Translations under genes and position numbers: made by a program
Notes under the pieces: generated by a model
Database searches by the model: none
Told to the model about the DNA's origin: nothing
What the model saw: the letters and a program-made list of their open reading frames with translations, nothing else
Source: Porites lobata
Taxonomy: Eukaryota > Cnidaria > Anthozoa > Scleractinia > Poritidae
Length of the DNA: 64,000 bases
Reading direction: 5' to 3'
Assembly: GCA_942486035.1 (NCBI GenBank)
Contig: CALNXK010000008.1
Coordinates: forward strand, 1,932,501 to 1,996,500
Part shown: one piece after another, positions 53,954-64,000 of the stretch
Position numbering within the stretch: position 1 is the first letter of the stretch
How the letters are laid out: each line of letters opens with the position of its first letter

Positions 53954-54421
53954 TATATGATTGTTTTTTTTTTTGCGACTTCGAGGCAGGTGTGCTAATT
54001 CGAGAAAACAGCCCGGAGCTACAACAAATAAGATCTCATCTGTAAATCTCAGCCATATGTTCTTGGCAACTTCTCTTGGGTGTATACATGAAGTGGTTCA
54101 ATTTAGTCCCGCCCTAGGCGTAGTTAGTCACATTATAATGAGCATCATTCATCGGTTCAGCTCTGTCAAGCCGTGCAAGTGCCGCGATGAGGTAAGCGAA
54201 CAGAAATATTTCACCTTGTAGCAGTTTTTGGAAAAAAAAGGTTCCACACCTTAGGACTTCATACACAGACTCAAAATTTAGAAACATCTTGTACAGCTGA
54301 AAAAAAAAAAGTGCCACAGGAAAGTCCTGCAAAGAAGCTTTCATTGGCTGGGTTAAAACGCAATCCGGTTATTTAATTTCAAAAAGTTCAGATAAATACA
54401 ACTTTTCAAGTGATTCATGTT
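53954..54421. other. No gene recognised
   Basis: Spacer between the mariner relic and the 3' end of FReD gene 2. Short ORFs without domains. Confidence 0.35.
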
Positions 54422-54427
54422 TTTATT
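54422..54427 (-). terminator. Poly(A) signal of FReD gene 2
   Basis: AATAAA on the minus strand, within CAATAAAAACATGAATCAC, about 185 bp after the stop. Same context as in gene 1. Confidence 0.6.
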
Positions 54428-54608
54428 GAAGCGCCTTTATTAGAGGGTGGTTAATTAGAAACGAATTAAAAAAATGTTACTTAGAATCATTGAAACTGGC
54501 GTTTTTCAATACATTACTTGATTTTAACTTCATTCAAAACATTTATTGTTAGAATGTTAAGACCTCAAGAAACATACGTTTCACTTAACACAAAGTGCCA
54601 GAAATATC

Positions 54609-54868
54609 TCAAAAATCGTTTGGACGTATCTTCATCTCAGTTTTCTTGACAGAGTAGCAGCTACCCTTGGGCCAACTGTTCCAGCGTATTCCTTGACAAT
54701 CGTACTTACCACTGAGGTACAGACCATTCAGGTTGGAAATGTGACAATGTCGGTACCACCAGGCACCTTTATACAGCGAGGCACAGTTTGCACCGTGTTT
54801 ATCGTTATCACTATCATTGGTGGAAAATGACATACCACGATGATAACCAAGGGCATCACTAGCGTTTC
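54609..54868 (-). CDS. FReD gene 2: FReD C-terminal exon with stop
   Basis: Acceptor TTTGTAG|GAAACGC; 260 bp. GNASDALGYHRGMSFSTND, calcium-loop-like DSDNDKHGANCA, KGAWWYRHCHISNLNG, KTEMKIRPNDF-stop (TGA at 54611-54609). Confidence 0.9.
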
Positions 54869-57800
54869 CTACAAAAAGGGGAAAAAAGCCGCGAAATATA
54901 TGTCATATTTTTCGGGTACTTTTCGCAGAGTTTTTCAACCGGTCAATTTTCACTCCTGCATAAGCAATCTCAGTCCACTTTATTTAATCCAAACGGGACG
55001 AAACAATTCTAGGATTTAAAAAAAAAATTGGAAAGGCCCCCGAGAGGTTTTAAAAGGAACATTAAAGGTAACAAACATTTAGTAAAGCTTCGAAACCGGT
55101 AGAGATCTTGTACTTGCTAAACAATCAATGACATACCCTTAATTTCTGAACTCTCAAGACGTGGGCCAATCCTTTTAAAACTTTTTTATACAATCTAATA
55201 TGACATTACAAATAAGGTTAATTGTTGTTATAAAAATCAACTGATAACTTCCACATTCCAATCGCGATCAATTGCAAGAAAAAAAAACTCATTTTCTTTC
55301 TTTCTTTTTGTCATATTTGCCAATTAGCAACATTTTTCGCCCACTGATTCTTTTTCAGTCTTGCATAAACTTACCTGAATAACTTCCCAAATTCAGTTGG
55401 TATTTCGCTGTCTCGTTTGTCACAGAAAAGGAGCTGTACTCGGCAAATGCAGTTTTTCCATGAATGTCTTCCAAGGCAACACGGAGTTTATAACCACCGC
55501 TTACAGTCAGCCGATGTATCTTGTCCAAACCGAGCCAGAACTCACCGTTCAGATTGCCAAAACCGCGTTTGTAATCATCCCAAGTGCGGAAGAAATCAAC
55601 AGAGCCATCTCGCCTCTTCTGAAACACGGTCCAACCTCCACCGGCAGTTTTCTGATCACAGAACACTTCAAATTCGCCCAGACCACCAGGATAAATTTTA
55701 TTCACTCCACTGATCTTGGCACCGGATTTGTAGACTTCAGCGCAGTTCTTGTAAACTGAAAACAAAATGATCATTCGATACGGTAATAATTAGTTTTTGG
55801 CTAATATTTCTAGGCGGGTTGTTCGCGATAAGTTGTTAATCCAAAATAAGAGTTGGCAAACTCAAAAAAAATGTGACATAAAAGCTGAGCTGCGGGAGCC
55901 CATCAAATGGGCTTCTGCTGATCATGCGCTGTTAATGCATCATTTAGAGGTCTTTAGACTCAGTTTCAAACATTTGAATTAGCCCTCCCTATGTTTTGGA
56001 TTGTGCTTGGATCTAATAAACGAACATCTACTTGACCAATAAAATTTGTTTTAAGAACTCATTAGCAAAATAAGAAAAGTATTTCCGTCGCATTTTTCGG
56101 CGAGAGGTTTTGAGGGCATTTTAGTGAGACATTGATGACAGTGAGGATCCACTTTGCTCATTTGTAGTACAAATGGCTGAGAAAAAGTCAAGAAAACGGT
56201 TGTGGTTTAGTGATTTTTTCATATTGTAGAGACAGTGCATTTACAGCTTTCAAAAAGGATGCATAGCTATGAACTATGTATGTGAAAGGGGTACCATTTT
56301 TCAATAGAGGGTATACGAAAGCTCGTAAGAAAACAATATACACTTAATGTCAGATCCCAAGGGAAACAGTTAGTTTTGTTTTTCCGAGAGTCCTGATGTT
56401 TCCCGAGACGAAGTCGAGGGAAACATCAGGACAACATCATCAACCAGATTTTCTTGTGTTGTTGTGTTCATTCACAAAAAAGAAAACTGGCAGGACCTGA
56501 CGGTGTTTTTCCCGCCTTCTGTCACGCCACTTTCCACCATGCTTTGATCACGTGCTGCAATGTATCTCGAGCGGGATACATTGTTTAATGTATCACGATC
56601 GGGATACATTTGATTTTAGTCAAGGCCACGTTACCAAGAATCAACCAATGGCAGTCCCTGCCTACTTGAGTAAAAGTCTAGGAATATAACAATGTTACTT
56701 GAAGCTCAAAATTGAAATATTGATAGCAAACGTTTTTCAAAGCAAAATGTTCCACCAGACAATGTTTTTCTCTTTTTCCAAACTTTATATATACCAGCCA
56801 CGAGACATATTTGTCTGACACAAGCGGTTATTTTGTCATCTACCAGCAATTCATTGAGCAATTTCATCGCTACCAGTGCCGCGCTTTGCAATGACATGAG
56901 ACCTCAAGTCAAAATTGTATCTAACGTCAGGGCTGTTAACTCTCCCGGATAATCCGGGAGACTTGACTTGAGATTTTGAACCGTTTCTTCCGGTCTCCAG
57001 ATTAGAGTCTGAAATCTCCCGGGTAATCGCCGAAGTTTGCCATTTCTTGTAGATTCGACTATCTGACAATGAAATTTCAAATATTTTGCGTTGTTTCAGC
57101 AATTTTATTGTTAACATCGTACGTTTCCTCACAAACTCCGGTATGCCATTGTAATATAAGCAATAATGTGATTGGTGGCAAGTAGACCAGTTAGGTCAAA
57201 TGTTACAATTCCAACAACATCTTTTTCGCGCGTTTTTTTTCCACAAATAACGTTATGTGCCGTGCATAATGACGTCATCTATCATCGCTTCTCCATCAAT
57301 TCTCAATATTTGAAGACGTGGGGGGTTGACAGTGCTGCCATTTCCTTTGAAGTTTCTGAAGTGGGGGATAGGCGTTGACATTTAAGCACGTCTTAACCGT
57401 ACGACATCATTATAGGGTAATCAACTTAACACTATACTAACCAATTTCACATCGATTGCCAGAAAATCCAGGCGGGCAACAGCAGTTGAATGCATTGATT
57501 CTGTCAGTGCAAGTTCCGTTGTTCAAACAGGGGCTGCTCTCACACTCGTTTATATCTGAACGAAACAATAATCACGGATAAATTGCAAACAAAGTTACTT
57601 GAAGCCCAAACTTGAAATATTGATAGCCAAGTTTGTCAAAGCAAAATGTTTCACCCGACAATGTTTTTCTTTTCGAAACTTTACATATAACAGCCACGAG
57701 ACATATTTGTCTGACACAAGCGGCTATTTTGTCAACTACCAGCAATTCATTGAGCAATAACATCGCTACAATTGCCGCGCTTTGCAATAACATGAGACCT

Positions 57801-60800
57801 CAAGTCAAAATTATATCTAACGTCAGGGCTGTCAACTCTCCCGGATAATCCGGGAGACTTGACTTGAGATTTTGAACCGTTTCTTCCGAACTCCAGATTA
57901 GAGTCCGAAATAGCCTGTTCCAGGCTCCGAGATAGTCGGGCCCGCGGAATTGAGAAAGCGCGAAAAAGAAAAAAACGGGAGGAAACTGGGGAGAGGGGGA
58001 GGCGGCGGAAAAGGGTCGTAAAAGAAATGCTTGAACATTCTTTAATATTAGTTTACCTACTGTAAGTTGGAATATCTCATGTTTACGTTTTAAAATCTTG
58101 CTTCGTCCGGTCTCGCTAAACTACTGCTATCAGGAGCCGATAAGTAATCGGCTCCTACTGCTACAGGATAAAGTTAGCCTCTTCCAGGCTACGGGATAGT
58201 CGGGCCTGCGGAATTGAGAAAGCGCGAAAAAGAAAAAAACGGGAGGAAACTGGGAAGAGGGGGAGGCAGCGGAAAAGGGTCGTAAAAGAGATGATTACAC
58301 GCTCTCTCTCCCCTCGTTTTCCCTTTTTTCCCGCCCCGCCCACACTTTCGCGTCTTCCCCACTATCTGAGAGCCTGGAACAGTCTGAAATCTCCCGGATA
58401 ATCGCCGAAGTTTGCCATTTCTTGTAGATTCGGCTTTCTGACAATGAAATTTCAAATATTTTGCGATGTTTAACATCGAACGTTTCCTCACAAACTCCGG
58501 TATGCCATTGTAATATAAGCAATAATGTGATTGGTGGTAAGTTAACCAGTTAGGTCAATTGTTACAATTCCAACAACATCTTCTTCGCGCTTTTTTTTTT
58601 CTACAAATGACATAATGTGCCGTGCATTGTGACGTCATCTATCATCCCTTCCTCAATATTTGAAAACGTGGGGGATTGACAGCCCTGAGCAAGTATCCTT
58701 AGCTTGAAGTTTTTAAAAGGAGGATAACAATGAAATAACAATTATCCATAAAGCACTTTTAAACTTTAGCCACGCCCGCTGCCATGCTACAAAAATGGAG
58801 TGTGTTTGTGGAACATTTTGCAGATTTCAAAGTCTGGGTTTGATAAATTGGTAGCGAAAACCGATAGAACTTGGACTTACTTCTGTTCGAACTTGGATAA
58901 CTTGGATAACTGCTTCGTTTTAAACAGCTTTGTCATAAAAGGAGTGTACTTTAATTATCAATATACTGTTTACCTTTTTCACAGTTTTCTCCGTGGTAGC
59001 CAGCCGGGCAAACACAAACGTATTTCTTCTCAGTATATCCCATTGAGCACTTCCCGTTGTTAAGGCAAGGTTTCTTGGCGCAAAGATTCTGATTAAGAGG
59101 AAACACATTGTACATAAAACCCTCCCATCTTCGTTCTTACGTAAGAACTACAAGTGACAAAACGTCCTTCACTTCTGACCTTCAACAAGTGTTTTGACAT
59201 ACTGTTTTTAATTTTTCCGATCTGTACCCTGTGTGCCCGCGACTTGTTATACACGGTTTACGGTTTGGCGGTGCTTTAATTGCCGCTCGTGGCGTCGGGC
59301 TTCTGCCGAGGATATGTCCAATGATGCATGATGATGCATCCCGCCGCACGCAAGAAAAAACCTCTGGTACCTAGGGTATCCAATCTGTTGACACTTGGTA
59401 TAAACTGTTCAAGTGGTTGACTCATATGCCTACTAAATTCCGCAGAGTCATTGGATCCCCAGAGGAAAATCCCATATGAAAATGACTGACGGGGATGCTA
59501 GTCGTTTCTCTTGAAGGTGGATTTCCACTGTCACGTAATTTTTCCATGGGAACGCAGGTAAAATGTACGCGCGTAAATGAAATTGAGGCAAAGCATGAAA
59601 GGCCACGCGTTAACGTGAAAGTTGAGCGAGGTTCAAATTTACGTTTACGCATGACCTTCCATACACTGTTTCTGTTTTATTTACGCGCGTAACTTTACGT
59701 GCGTACTTACGACAGTGGAAATCTACCCTTGGGGCCTTCAGGACGGAAAGCCAATATTAGTGTGCGTTAAGAAATATCTAGTATACAAATAAAGTGCCGT
59801 CGCCTATTTCCCTTTCGTAAACGGTCTTTGCCATTTTTAACGGTCGATGCCACTAGTGATATATTCCCTGGATTAAGTTGCAAAGAGGCAAAAAATAGAT
59901 TTTCGAATAGTGTTAGAAAGAACGACGTTGGAGCCCAAGTTGTTGTTGTTGTTAAAATTTTCGAAAAGGGCTAGGGTCACCTGTTATTGGTGTGACAGTT
60001 AAGAAAGACAGTTTGTTAGTGTATTTACTTAAAATTTTGGGAATTTTGGCGGGTTGGTGTGGTAATGTCAGTGGTATGAGAGAGAGGTTAGGATAGAGTC
60101 CGGATTCGAGGCCTGGTTTGGCCCTAGGTTGCGATTTTCTTTCTTTTTCATAGAAACACTTTCAATAACAGGTCAAAAATTTTTTAAGTTTCGTAAAAAT
60201 AGCAGCGACCGTTTACGAAAGGGACAACAGCAGCGCCGTCACACTGAGTTAAATACTGCATTCGAGGACAAAAATCTCTTATCTGGTGTGTGTTTTAGTC
60301 AGTCTCCTTAGTAGTTAAGGCGCAGGCGCTTGCTTTTTGCGTCATTTCAAACTTTCTGAAGGTCTTCTGTTTCTTTGGGGACCCAGTTAAGCTAACCCAT
60401 TTGAAACACACTTCCTTCCTCTTTTTCACTATATGATACGTGTTATACTTTCGACTGACTGTTCCTGATATTGAGTTGCTCTTCAATTGGAATCGTAGGG
60501 CCGGGAGGCGAAGTGGTTCGAAAGTTTTAACGAAATTCTGTTTTCATGCGCGAGTCTCTTCAAACTGTACTTTCTTCCATTTACAGGTTTGCCTTCGGTA
60601 CTTCTAAGACTCACTTTAAGAGTGGCACGTAGGATGCGGTGGTCGGAGTCGATCTCTACACGTTTGTAAGCTCTACACTAACAGTTTCTTAGTGAGTTAG
60701 GCCACCTACCAATGACCAGAATATGGTCAACTTTGGCACAAGAGCCCAACGGGTGGGTCCAGGACCACTGCGTTCACCTTGGGTGGGGAAATCTGGATTG

Positions 60801-61344
60801 AGCATGTCGTAGGTTGGTTGCGAGGCAAAAGTTTAAGAGTCTCTCCCCGTTGTTGTTTGTGGTGTCGTGTATAAGGTGGGGACTCACTACTCTTGCTTTA
60901 GCAACTATCATCAACCAGATTCACACGGAACTGAAGGCCCGTGCAACTCCATGACATTCACACCCCAGGGTGTACCGCCCATCTTAGCAGATTCGAGAGT
61001 GTTATCTTTTCATGTTTGACATAAAAATATACTGAAATACAATGAAAACAAACTAGACATAAAATGATACAGATGTCATACCTTTGTGCCTCTGTAGTTC
61101 CAGTCGCGTCTTGGTTTGAGATTTTCAGGGTGCTGCAAGTCATCTGAATTACTGAGCTCACAGGCCATTTTGTTGTCAATGCGGGGACCAGTATTATAGG
61201 AGACACAATCTCTGGCTAGCGTGCATTGGTCTTGGCAGTCTCGGTTTAGTTCCACTGAGAGATTTAAAAACACGTGGCCTTCAAGGTAAAATCCGTTAAC
61301 TGGCGTTAGAAATGTGACGTATCGGTTGTTACGAGCGCATTGAC
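54609..61344 (-). CDS. PAN-EGF-EGF-fibrinogen domain protein (FReD gene 2), 5' end missing
   Basis: Five coding exons on the minus strand: 61082-61344 (PAN/apple), 58974-59088 (EGF), 57442-57555 (calcium-binding EGF), 55375-55755 and 54609-54868 (FReD). Splice phases fit throughout: 1 in, 0 after PAN, 1 after each EGF and inside FReD. The visible protein is about 377 residues and ends TEMKIRPNDF-stop. The first exon must supply one base (phase 1) and probably a signal peptide. It was not identified in 61345-64000. Such mosaics are secreted or matrix proteins: PAN for protein or carbohydrate contacts, EGF as a rod, FReD for ligand binding. Ligand unknown. Introns carry MITEs and a LINE piece but the exons show no lesion, so the gene is probably functional. 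Confidence 0.85.
55375..55755 (-). CDS. FReD gene 2: FReD N-terminal exon
   Basis: Acceptor GTTTTCAG|TTTACAAG, donor TTATTCAG|GTAAGT; 381 bp, phase 1-1. YKNCAEVYKSGAKISGV, GEFEVFCDQKTAGGGWTVFQ, FGNLNGEFWLGLDKIHRLTV and YQLNLGSYSG. Confidence 0.9.
56385..56440. repeat. Short hairpin in FReD gene 2 intron
   Basis: CCTGATGTTTCCCGAGAC and GAGGGAAACATCAGG pair around GAAGTC. Probably a MITE remnant. Confidence 0.6.
56690..57370. repeat. Intronic duplicated block, copy 1
   Basis: About 680 bp between the FReD and EGF2 exons that matches 57590-58715. Shared words include GTTACTTGAAGC, AATATTGATAGC, GAGACATATTTGTCTGACAC and CTCAAGTCAAAATT. Within it, CAGGGCTGTTAACTCTCCCG and GGGGTTGACAGTGCTG are mutually inverted, suggesting that an old hAT-like repeat (CAGGGCTGTCAA ends) is part of the unit. 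Confidence 0.8.
57442..57555 (-). CDS. FReD gene 2: calcium-binding EGF exon 2
   Basis: Acceptor GTTCAG|ATATAAAC, donor GAAATTG|GTTAGT; 114 bp, phase 1-1. DINECESSPCLNNGTC is the cb-EGF start (D-I-N-E-C), then AFNCCCPPGFSGNRCEI. An extra Cys (CCC for CxC) is unusual. Confidence 0.87.
57590..58715. repeat. Intronic duplicated block, copy 2 (with MITE)
   Basis: Match to 56690-57370, lengthened by a 470-bp MITE at about 57914-58382. It lies between the two EGF exons, at the same place relative to the exon as copy 1. So the duplicated unit may have been EGF exon plus intron. Confidence 0.8.
57914..58382. mobile_element. MITE with GTTCCAGGCT ends inside copy 2
   Basis: Ends CTGTTCCAGGCTCCGAGATA and the complement of CTGTTCCAGGCTCTCAGATA. 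Flanks TCCGAAAT and TCTGAAAT look like an 8-9 bp target duplication. The uninterrupted site is TCTGAAATCTCCC in copy 1. Two internal direct repeats of about 110 bp (from CCAGGCT(C/A)CG(A/G)GATAGTCGGGCC) start at 57922 and 58185. Confidence 0.7.
58974..59088 (-). CDS. FReD gene 2: EGF exon 1
   Basis: Acceptor TTAATCAG|AATCTT, donor GAAAAAG|GTAAAC; 115 bp, phase 0 in, 1 out. Six Cys in EGF order: NLCAKKPCLNNGKC, then YVCVCPAGYHGENCEK. No calcium motif. Confidence 0.85.
59514..59730. mobile_element. MITE in FReD gene 2 intron
   Basis: AAGGTGGATTTCCACTGTCA and the complement of AAGGGTAGATTTCCACTGTC form the ends; 217 bp, with internal ACGCGCGTAA palindromic words. Target duplication not resolved. 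Confidence 0.65.
59810..60223. mobile_element. MITE in FReD gene 2 intron
   Basis: Ends CCCTTTCGTAAACGGTC and its exact complement (17 bp), 414 bp, with a GTT microsatellite at about 59940-59955. No clear TSD. Confidence 0.65.
60590..60910 (-). pseudogene. LINE endonuclease fragment (RTE-like) in FReD gene 2 intron
   Basis: Minus strand: VVSPHLIHDTTNNNGERLLN, FCLATNLRHAQSRFPHP, then after a shift THPLGSCAKVDHILVIGRW and EIDSDHRILRATLKVSLRS. NNxGxxLLxFC, the W(T)HP-G-xxxxDHIL block and SDHRIL are conserved in the second half of RTE-type APE endonucleases, including the catalytic Asp-His of SDH. One stop and one frameshift break it. Confidence 0.7.
61082..61344 (-). CDS. FReD gene 2: PAN/apple exon
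   Basis: Acceptor CTCTAAG|GTCAATGC, donor CACAAAG|GTATGA; 263 bp, phase 1 in, 0 out. Reads CARNNRYVTF, GFYLEGHVFLNLSVELNRD, then the PAN cysteines CQDQCTLARDCVSYNTGP and CELSNSDDLQHPENL. The Cys spacing CxxxC...C...C is the PAN_1 signature. Confidence 0.85.
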
Positions 61345-62219
61345 CTTAGAGAGAAATTCAGAAAGTAATCAGTTAAATGTTTACTGGTAGTTGATGTTTG
61401 ATAGAGAAATTAGCCTGAACAGGGGGTGTTTGAAGGGAAATAGAAAAGAGAAATTAGGGCACACGATAGTGCTCACATCTCTTCACGCCGTCCCCACGAT
61501 CTGAACTCGCGGAACAGGCTAGACACACGAGTGCACAAAGGGTATGAGTAATGTTTCATCCGCTGAGGTTACGATCTTGTCAAGGTGCTGTTTGAGGATG
61601 GCCTATATTCCAATTAGCGGTGGTAATGATTTCTACTAGTCGGCCGCTTGATACCTAGTTCATTTTAACAAATCGGGCTTTTTACGCTCAGTATTTGATT
61701 AAAAAACAGGTCAGAATAATAGCGTCCCCACTAGCGTTCCGTTCTCGTCTTTCGAGAGCGTTTCAGCCACATTTTTCCGCGTTTTCATTTTGCAAAAAAG
61801 AGCGCTATATTGATAACCACTTACTGCATGGGCGAGCTAAGTTGAAATTTCTCAAAAAAACTTGCCAGAATTGGCAGAAACCCGAAACCATCAGATGCAT
61901 TAGAGTCACTGAGTTGTTAACTGTGCGTAATGATTACTAATTTCATTAACTTTCCTCTGGCAATCCTTTACTTATTTAATCCTCGCACAAAAAGCCTAAA
62001 GTTTTCCGTGTTGCCGAATTTATGATAAGAATTAAAGCTAACTTTCCTTTTTCTCTACTGCGCTGCGGAAATATGCACCTTTTTCTCAACACCAGTAATT
62101 AGTGCTATTGAGGTTGGAAAAAGCAGTGTTATATGTAAGCCACCCTTTGGAAAGTAAATCGTTAATGAAGAGAAATTGCAAAAGATCAGAAAGGCATAGA
62201 AAAAAATAAATATGCACCT
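61345..62219. other. Upstream of PAN exon, no exon recognised
   Basis: No signal-peptide exon with a phase-1 donor was found. A short duplicated-like TCTCCCGC...GGAACAGGCTAG fragment lies near 61490-61521. Nothing else was seen. Confidence 0.4.
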
Positions 62220-62224
62220 ACTGG

Positions 62225-63355
62225 TGCAGTTTTTGCAACTGAAAAGCCCCATAAAAAATCACCTGCAGCACAAAAAGGTAGAAATTTTGACACATAAGAA
62301 TGACTCAATATAAACAATGACTGATATGTAAATCTTCTATATACAGGAACTTGGAAAATTTTAGCTTTTTTAAAACAGATTTCAGCACTGGTTGATGCAA
62401 AGTGAGATTTTTTCGTATTGTTGGTTCGCCTTTTTTTCGAGTAATGATATGTAGGAACCTCTTCAAAGATTTGAGGACGGTGACTGGCCGGTAAAAATTA
62501 ACGTACGAAACCGCATAAAAAAATCGCCTGCTGCACAAAAAGGAAGAAATTTGACAGTTAAGAATGACCCAATATAAAGAACGACTGATATGTAAATCTT
62601 CGAGATAGGAACTTGGAGGTAATGTTCCATTGTATTATTTCTATGTTTTCTCCCTCAAGACGCAGCTTCCTTCTCCAATTTGTTTTACTGCGTCTTCAAA
62701 ACAATTTTAACTTTATCAAACCAGATTACTTTTCCGTAAGCAAAACGCAATTCCCCACCGCGTTTGTTAAAAATTGGACGTTAATTAGATTTAGAGAATA
62801 TCCTTACTGGTTGATTCAAAGTTAGATGTTTTTGTATTGAAGGTTCGTCTTTTTTCGAGCAATGATATGTAGGAACCTCTTCAAAGATTCGAGGGCGGTG
62901 ACTGGCCGGTAAAAACGTACGAAGCCCCATAAAAAAATCACCTGCAGCCCAAAAAGGTAGAATAATTGAAACATAAGAATAACTCAATATAAACAATGAC
63001 TGATATGTAAATCTTCTGTATACAGGAACTTGGTGGTAACGTTCCATTGTATTCTTTGTTTTCTCCCTCAAGACGCAGCTTAAATAGAGATATACGGGAT
63101 TCCTTCTCCAACTTGTTTTATTGTGTCTTCATCAAAATTTTAGCTGTATTAAACCAGATTACTTTTCCGTAAGCCAAACGTAATTCCCAAAAGCGTTTGT
63201 TAAAAATTGGACGTTAATTAGATTTAGAGCATTTCAGCACTGGTTGATGCAAAGGGAGATTTTTTCGTATTGTTGGTTCGCCTTTTTTTCGAGCAATGAT
63301 ATGTAGGAACCTGGCTTCAAAAATTTGAGGACGGTGACTGGCAGGTAAAAACGTT
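62225..63355. repeat. About 425-bp tandem repeat, 2.5-3 units
   Basis: CACTGGTTGATGCAAAG(T/G)GAGA occurs at about 62387 and 63238, with a variant at about 62806. Each is followed by GGTTCGYCTTTTTTTCGAG, AATGATATGTAGGAACCT, GACGGTGACTGGC(C/A)GG and an ATAAAAAA(A)TC(A/G)CCTGC(A/T)GC block. A partial unit lies at 62225-62350. Minus-strand ORFs inside (for example 62781-63071) repeat with the unit and have no known domain. Confidence 0.8.
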
Positions 63356-63359
63356 GCTT

Positions 63360-64000
63360 AAAATACATACAGACATACATTAACTTTATTGCATAGCTCG
63401 ACCCCCTTGGGGGCTCTTCCGCCATATATACACGAATTTTAAAGAAAATGATAAAATAAGATAAAATAAAATAGACTAGGAAACTATTTACATTTCGATG
63501 ATAAAATAACGAATTTCTATAAACAATAATGATAATAATAAAACAATAATTTTAAAAACTATTTAAGTTTCAATAATAGAAAAAACTATCCATGAATTAA
63601 AAAGAAATTTAAAAATTCTATTTTGAAAAACGTTAAGATTTCCCGTGTCTCTTATATCTTTAGCTATACTATTGTACAGTTTTGCCCCACGGTAGGTGAA
63701 AGTCTTTTGGCCAGTGGCCAGCCTATACCGAGGCAACGTAAGGTCATTGTTCTGTCTAGTGTCTCTTTGGTGAGTTTTTGCACGATATTGAAAGCGCCCG
63801 TGATGGTAACCAGTTGTTAGGTTCTTTAAGCATTAATTTTGTACACCATCACTAGGTCGTTAAAAAGCAGTTTATTCCTTACGTTAAGCCATTTAAGGGA
63901 CTTCAGGGCTTCTGAAACATGATCGTACTTTCTTAAACCAGCTACGATTCTGCTGGCATTGTTCTGAACTAGCTGAAGTTTTCTAACGTTCCTCTTGCTC
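63360..64000 (-). mobile_element. LINE 3' end, running off the window
   Basis: Minus-strand ORF2 C-terminus in two frames: RNVRKLQLVQNNASRIVAGL, YDHVSEALKSLKWLNVR, LLFNDLVMVYKI, then LPRYRLATGQKTFTYRGAKL YNSIAKDIRD and an FKFL end (about 63610). The 3' end is a (TGTATG)n-like run near 63365-63385. The RT domain, if present, is beyond 64000. Confidence 0.8.

Noticed and set aside
55397..55759. Plus-strand ORFs opposite the FReD exons (also 25426-25780 and 5049-5306)
   Set aside because: Antisense shadows of conserved FReD coding sequence; they recur only because the exons are paralogous.

Overview
This is animal nuclear DNA. It has no operons, its genes are split by GT-AG introns, it is AT-rich, and most of it is transposon-derived. 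The host genes (secreted fibrinogen-related proteins, one fused to PAN/apple and EGF domains), the CR1/jockey-like LINEs and the many short inverted-repeat elements together suggest a cnidarian, most likely an anthozoan such as a stony coral. That identification is inference; nothing in the window proves a species.

Host genes. Three fibrinogen-C (FReD) loci lie on the minus strand. (i) 27958-24878 is a complete three-exon gene: signal peptide plus short coiled coil, then FReD in two exons, with a TATA box and a poly(A) signal. (ii) 61344-54609 encodes PAN - EGF - EGF(Ca) - FReD in five exons; its first exon was not found. (iii) 5348-4973 is an isolated, frameshifted FReD exon. The first FReD exon of both intact genes is 381 bp with the same splice phases, so they are paralogues. 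Weaker remnants are a HECT-ligase-like fragment (48.1-49.5 kb), an Ala/Gly-rich exon (45.16 kb) and an F-box-like ORF carried inside a transposon (42.7 kb).

Retrotransposons. A CR1/jockey-like LINE (12.2-16.6 kb) is split by an internally deleted L1/Tx1-like LINE (13.03-15.85 kb) with a target duplication. A second, nearly full-length CR1-like LINE (17.3-22.5 kb) has ORF1 with SAP + coiled coil + SGNH esterase, followed by an APE endonuclease and a reverse transcriptase. Partial LINEs lie at 25.8-26.2, 30.2-31.5, 51.9-52.5, 52.7, 60.6-60.9 and 63.4-64 kb. A tRNA-derived SINE is at 3.97 kb.

DNA transposons. Many have exact ends and target-site duplications that can be read directly: a hAT-like MITE (6.24 kb, 8-bp TSD); a TTAA element (7.79-9.25 kb) inside another MITE; elements with 9-10 bp TSDs, as in Mutator (10.1, 31.65-33.15, 36.68-38.69, 39.6 kb), the 31.65 kb one carrying RecQ-helicase remnants; two elements with subterminal arrays of a TGTAAYAA-type motif (17.62-18.77 kb with an 8-bp TSD; 41.62-43.87 kb with a 5-bp TSD) and a related solo array at 2.3 kb; a hAT5-like MITE (47.6 kb); and a mariner relic (53.3-53.95 kb).

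The window therefore reads as a FReD gene neighbourhood heavily built over by nested transposons. The order of several insertions can be dated relative to one another because removing the younger element restores the reading frame or repeat of the older one.
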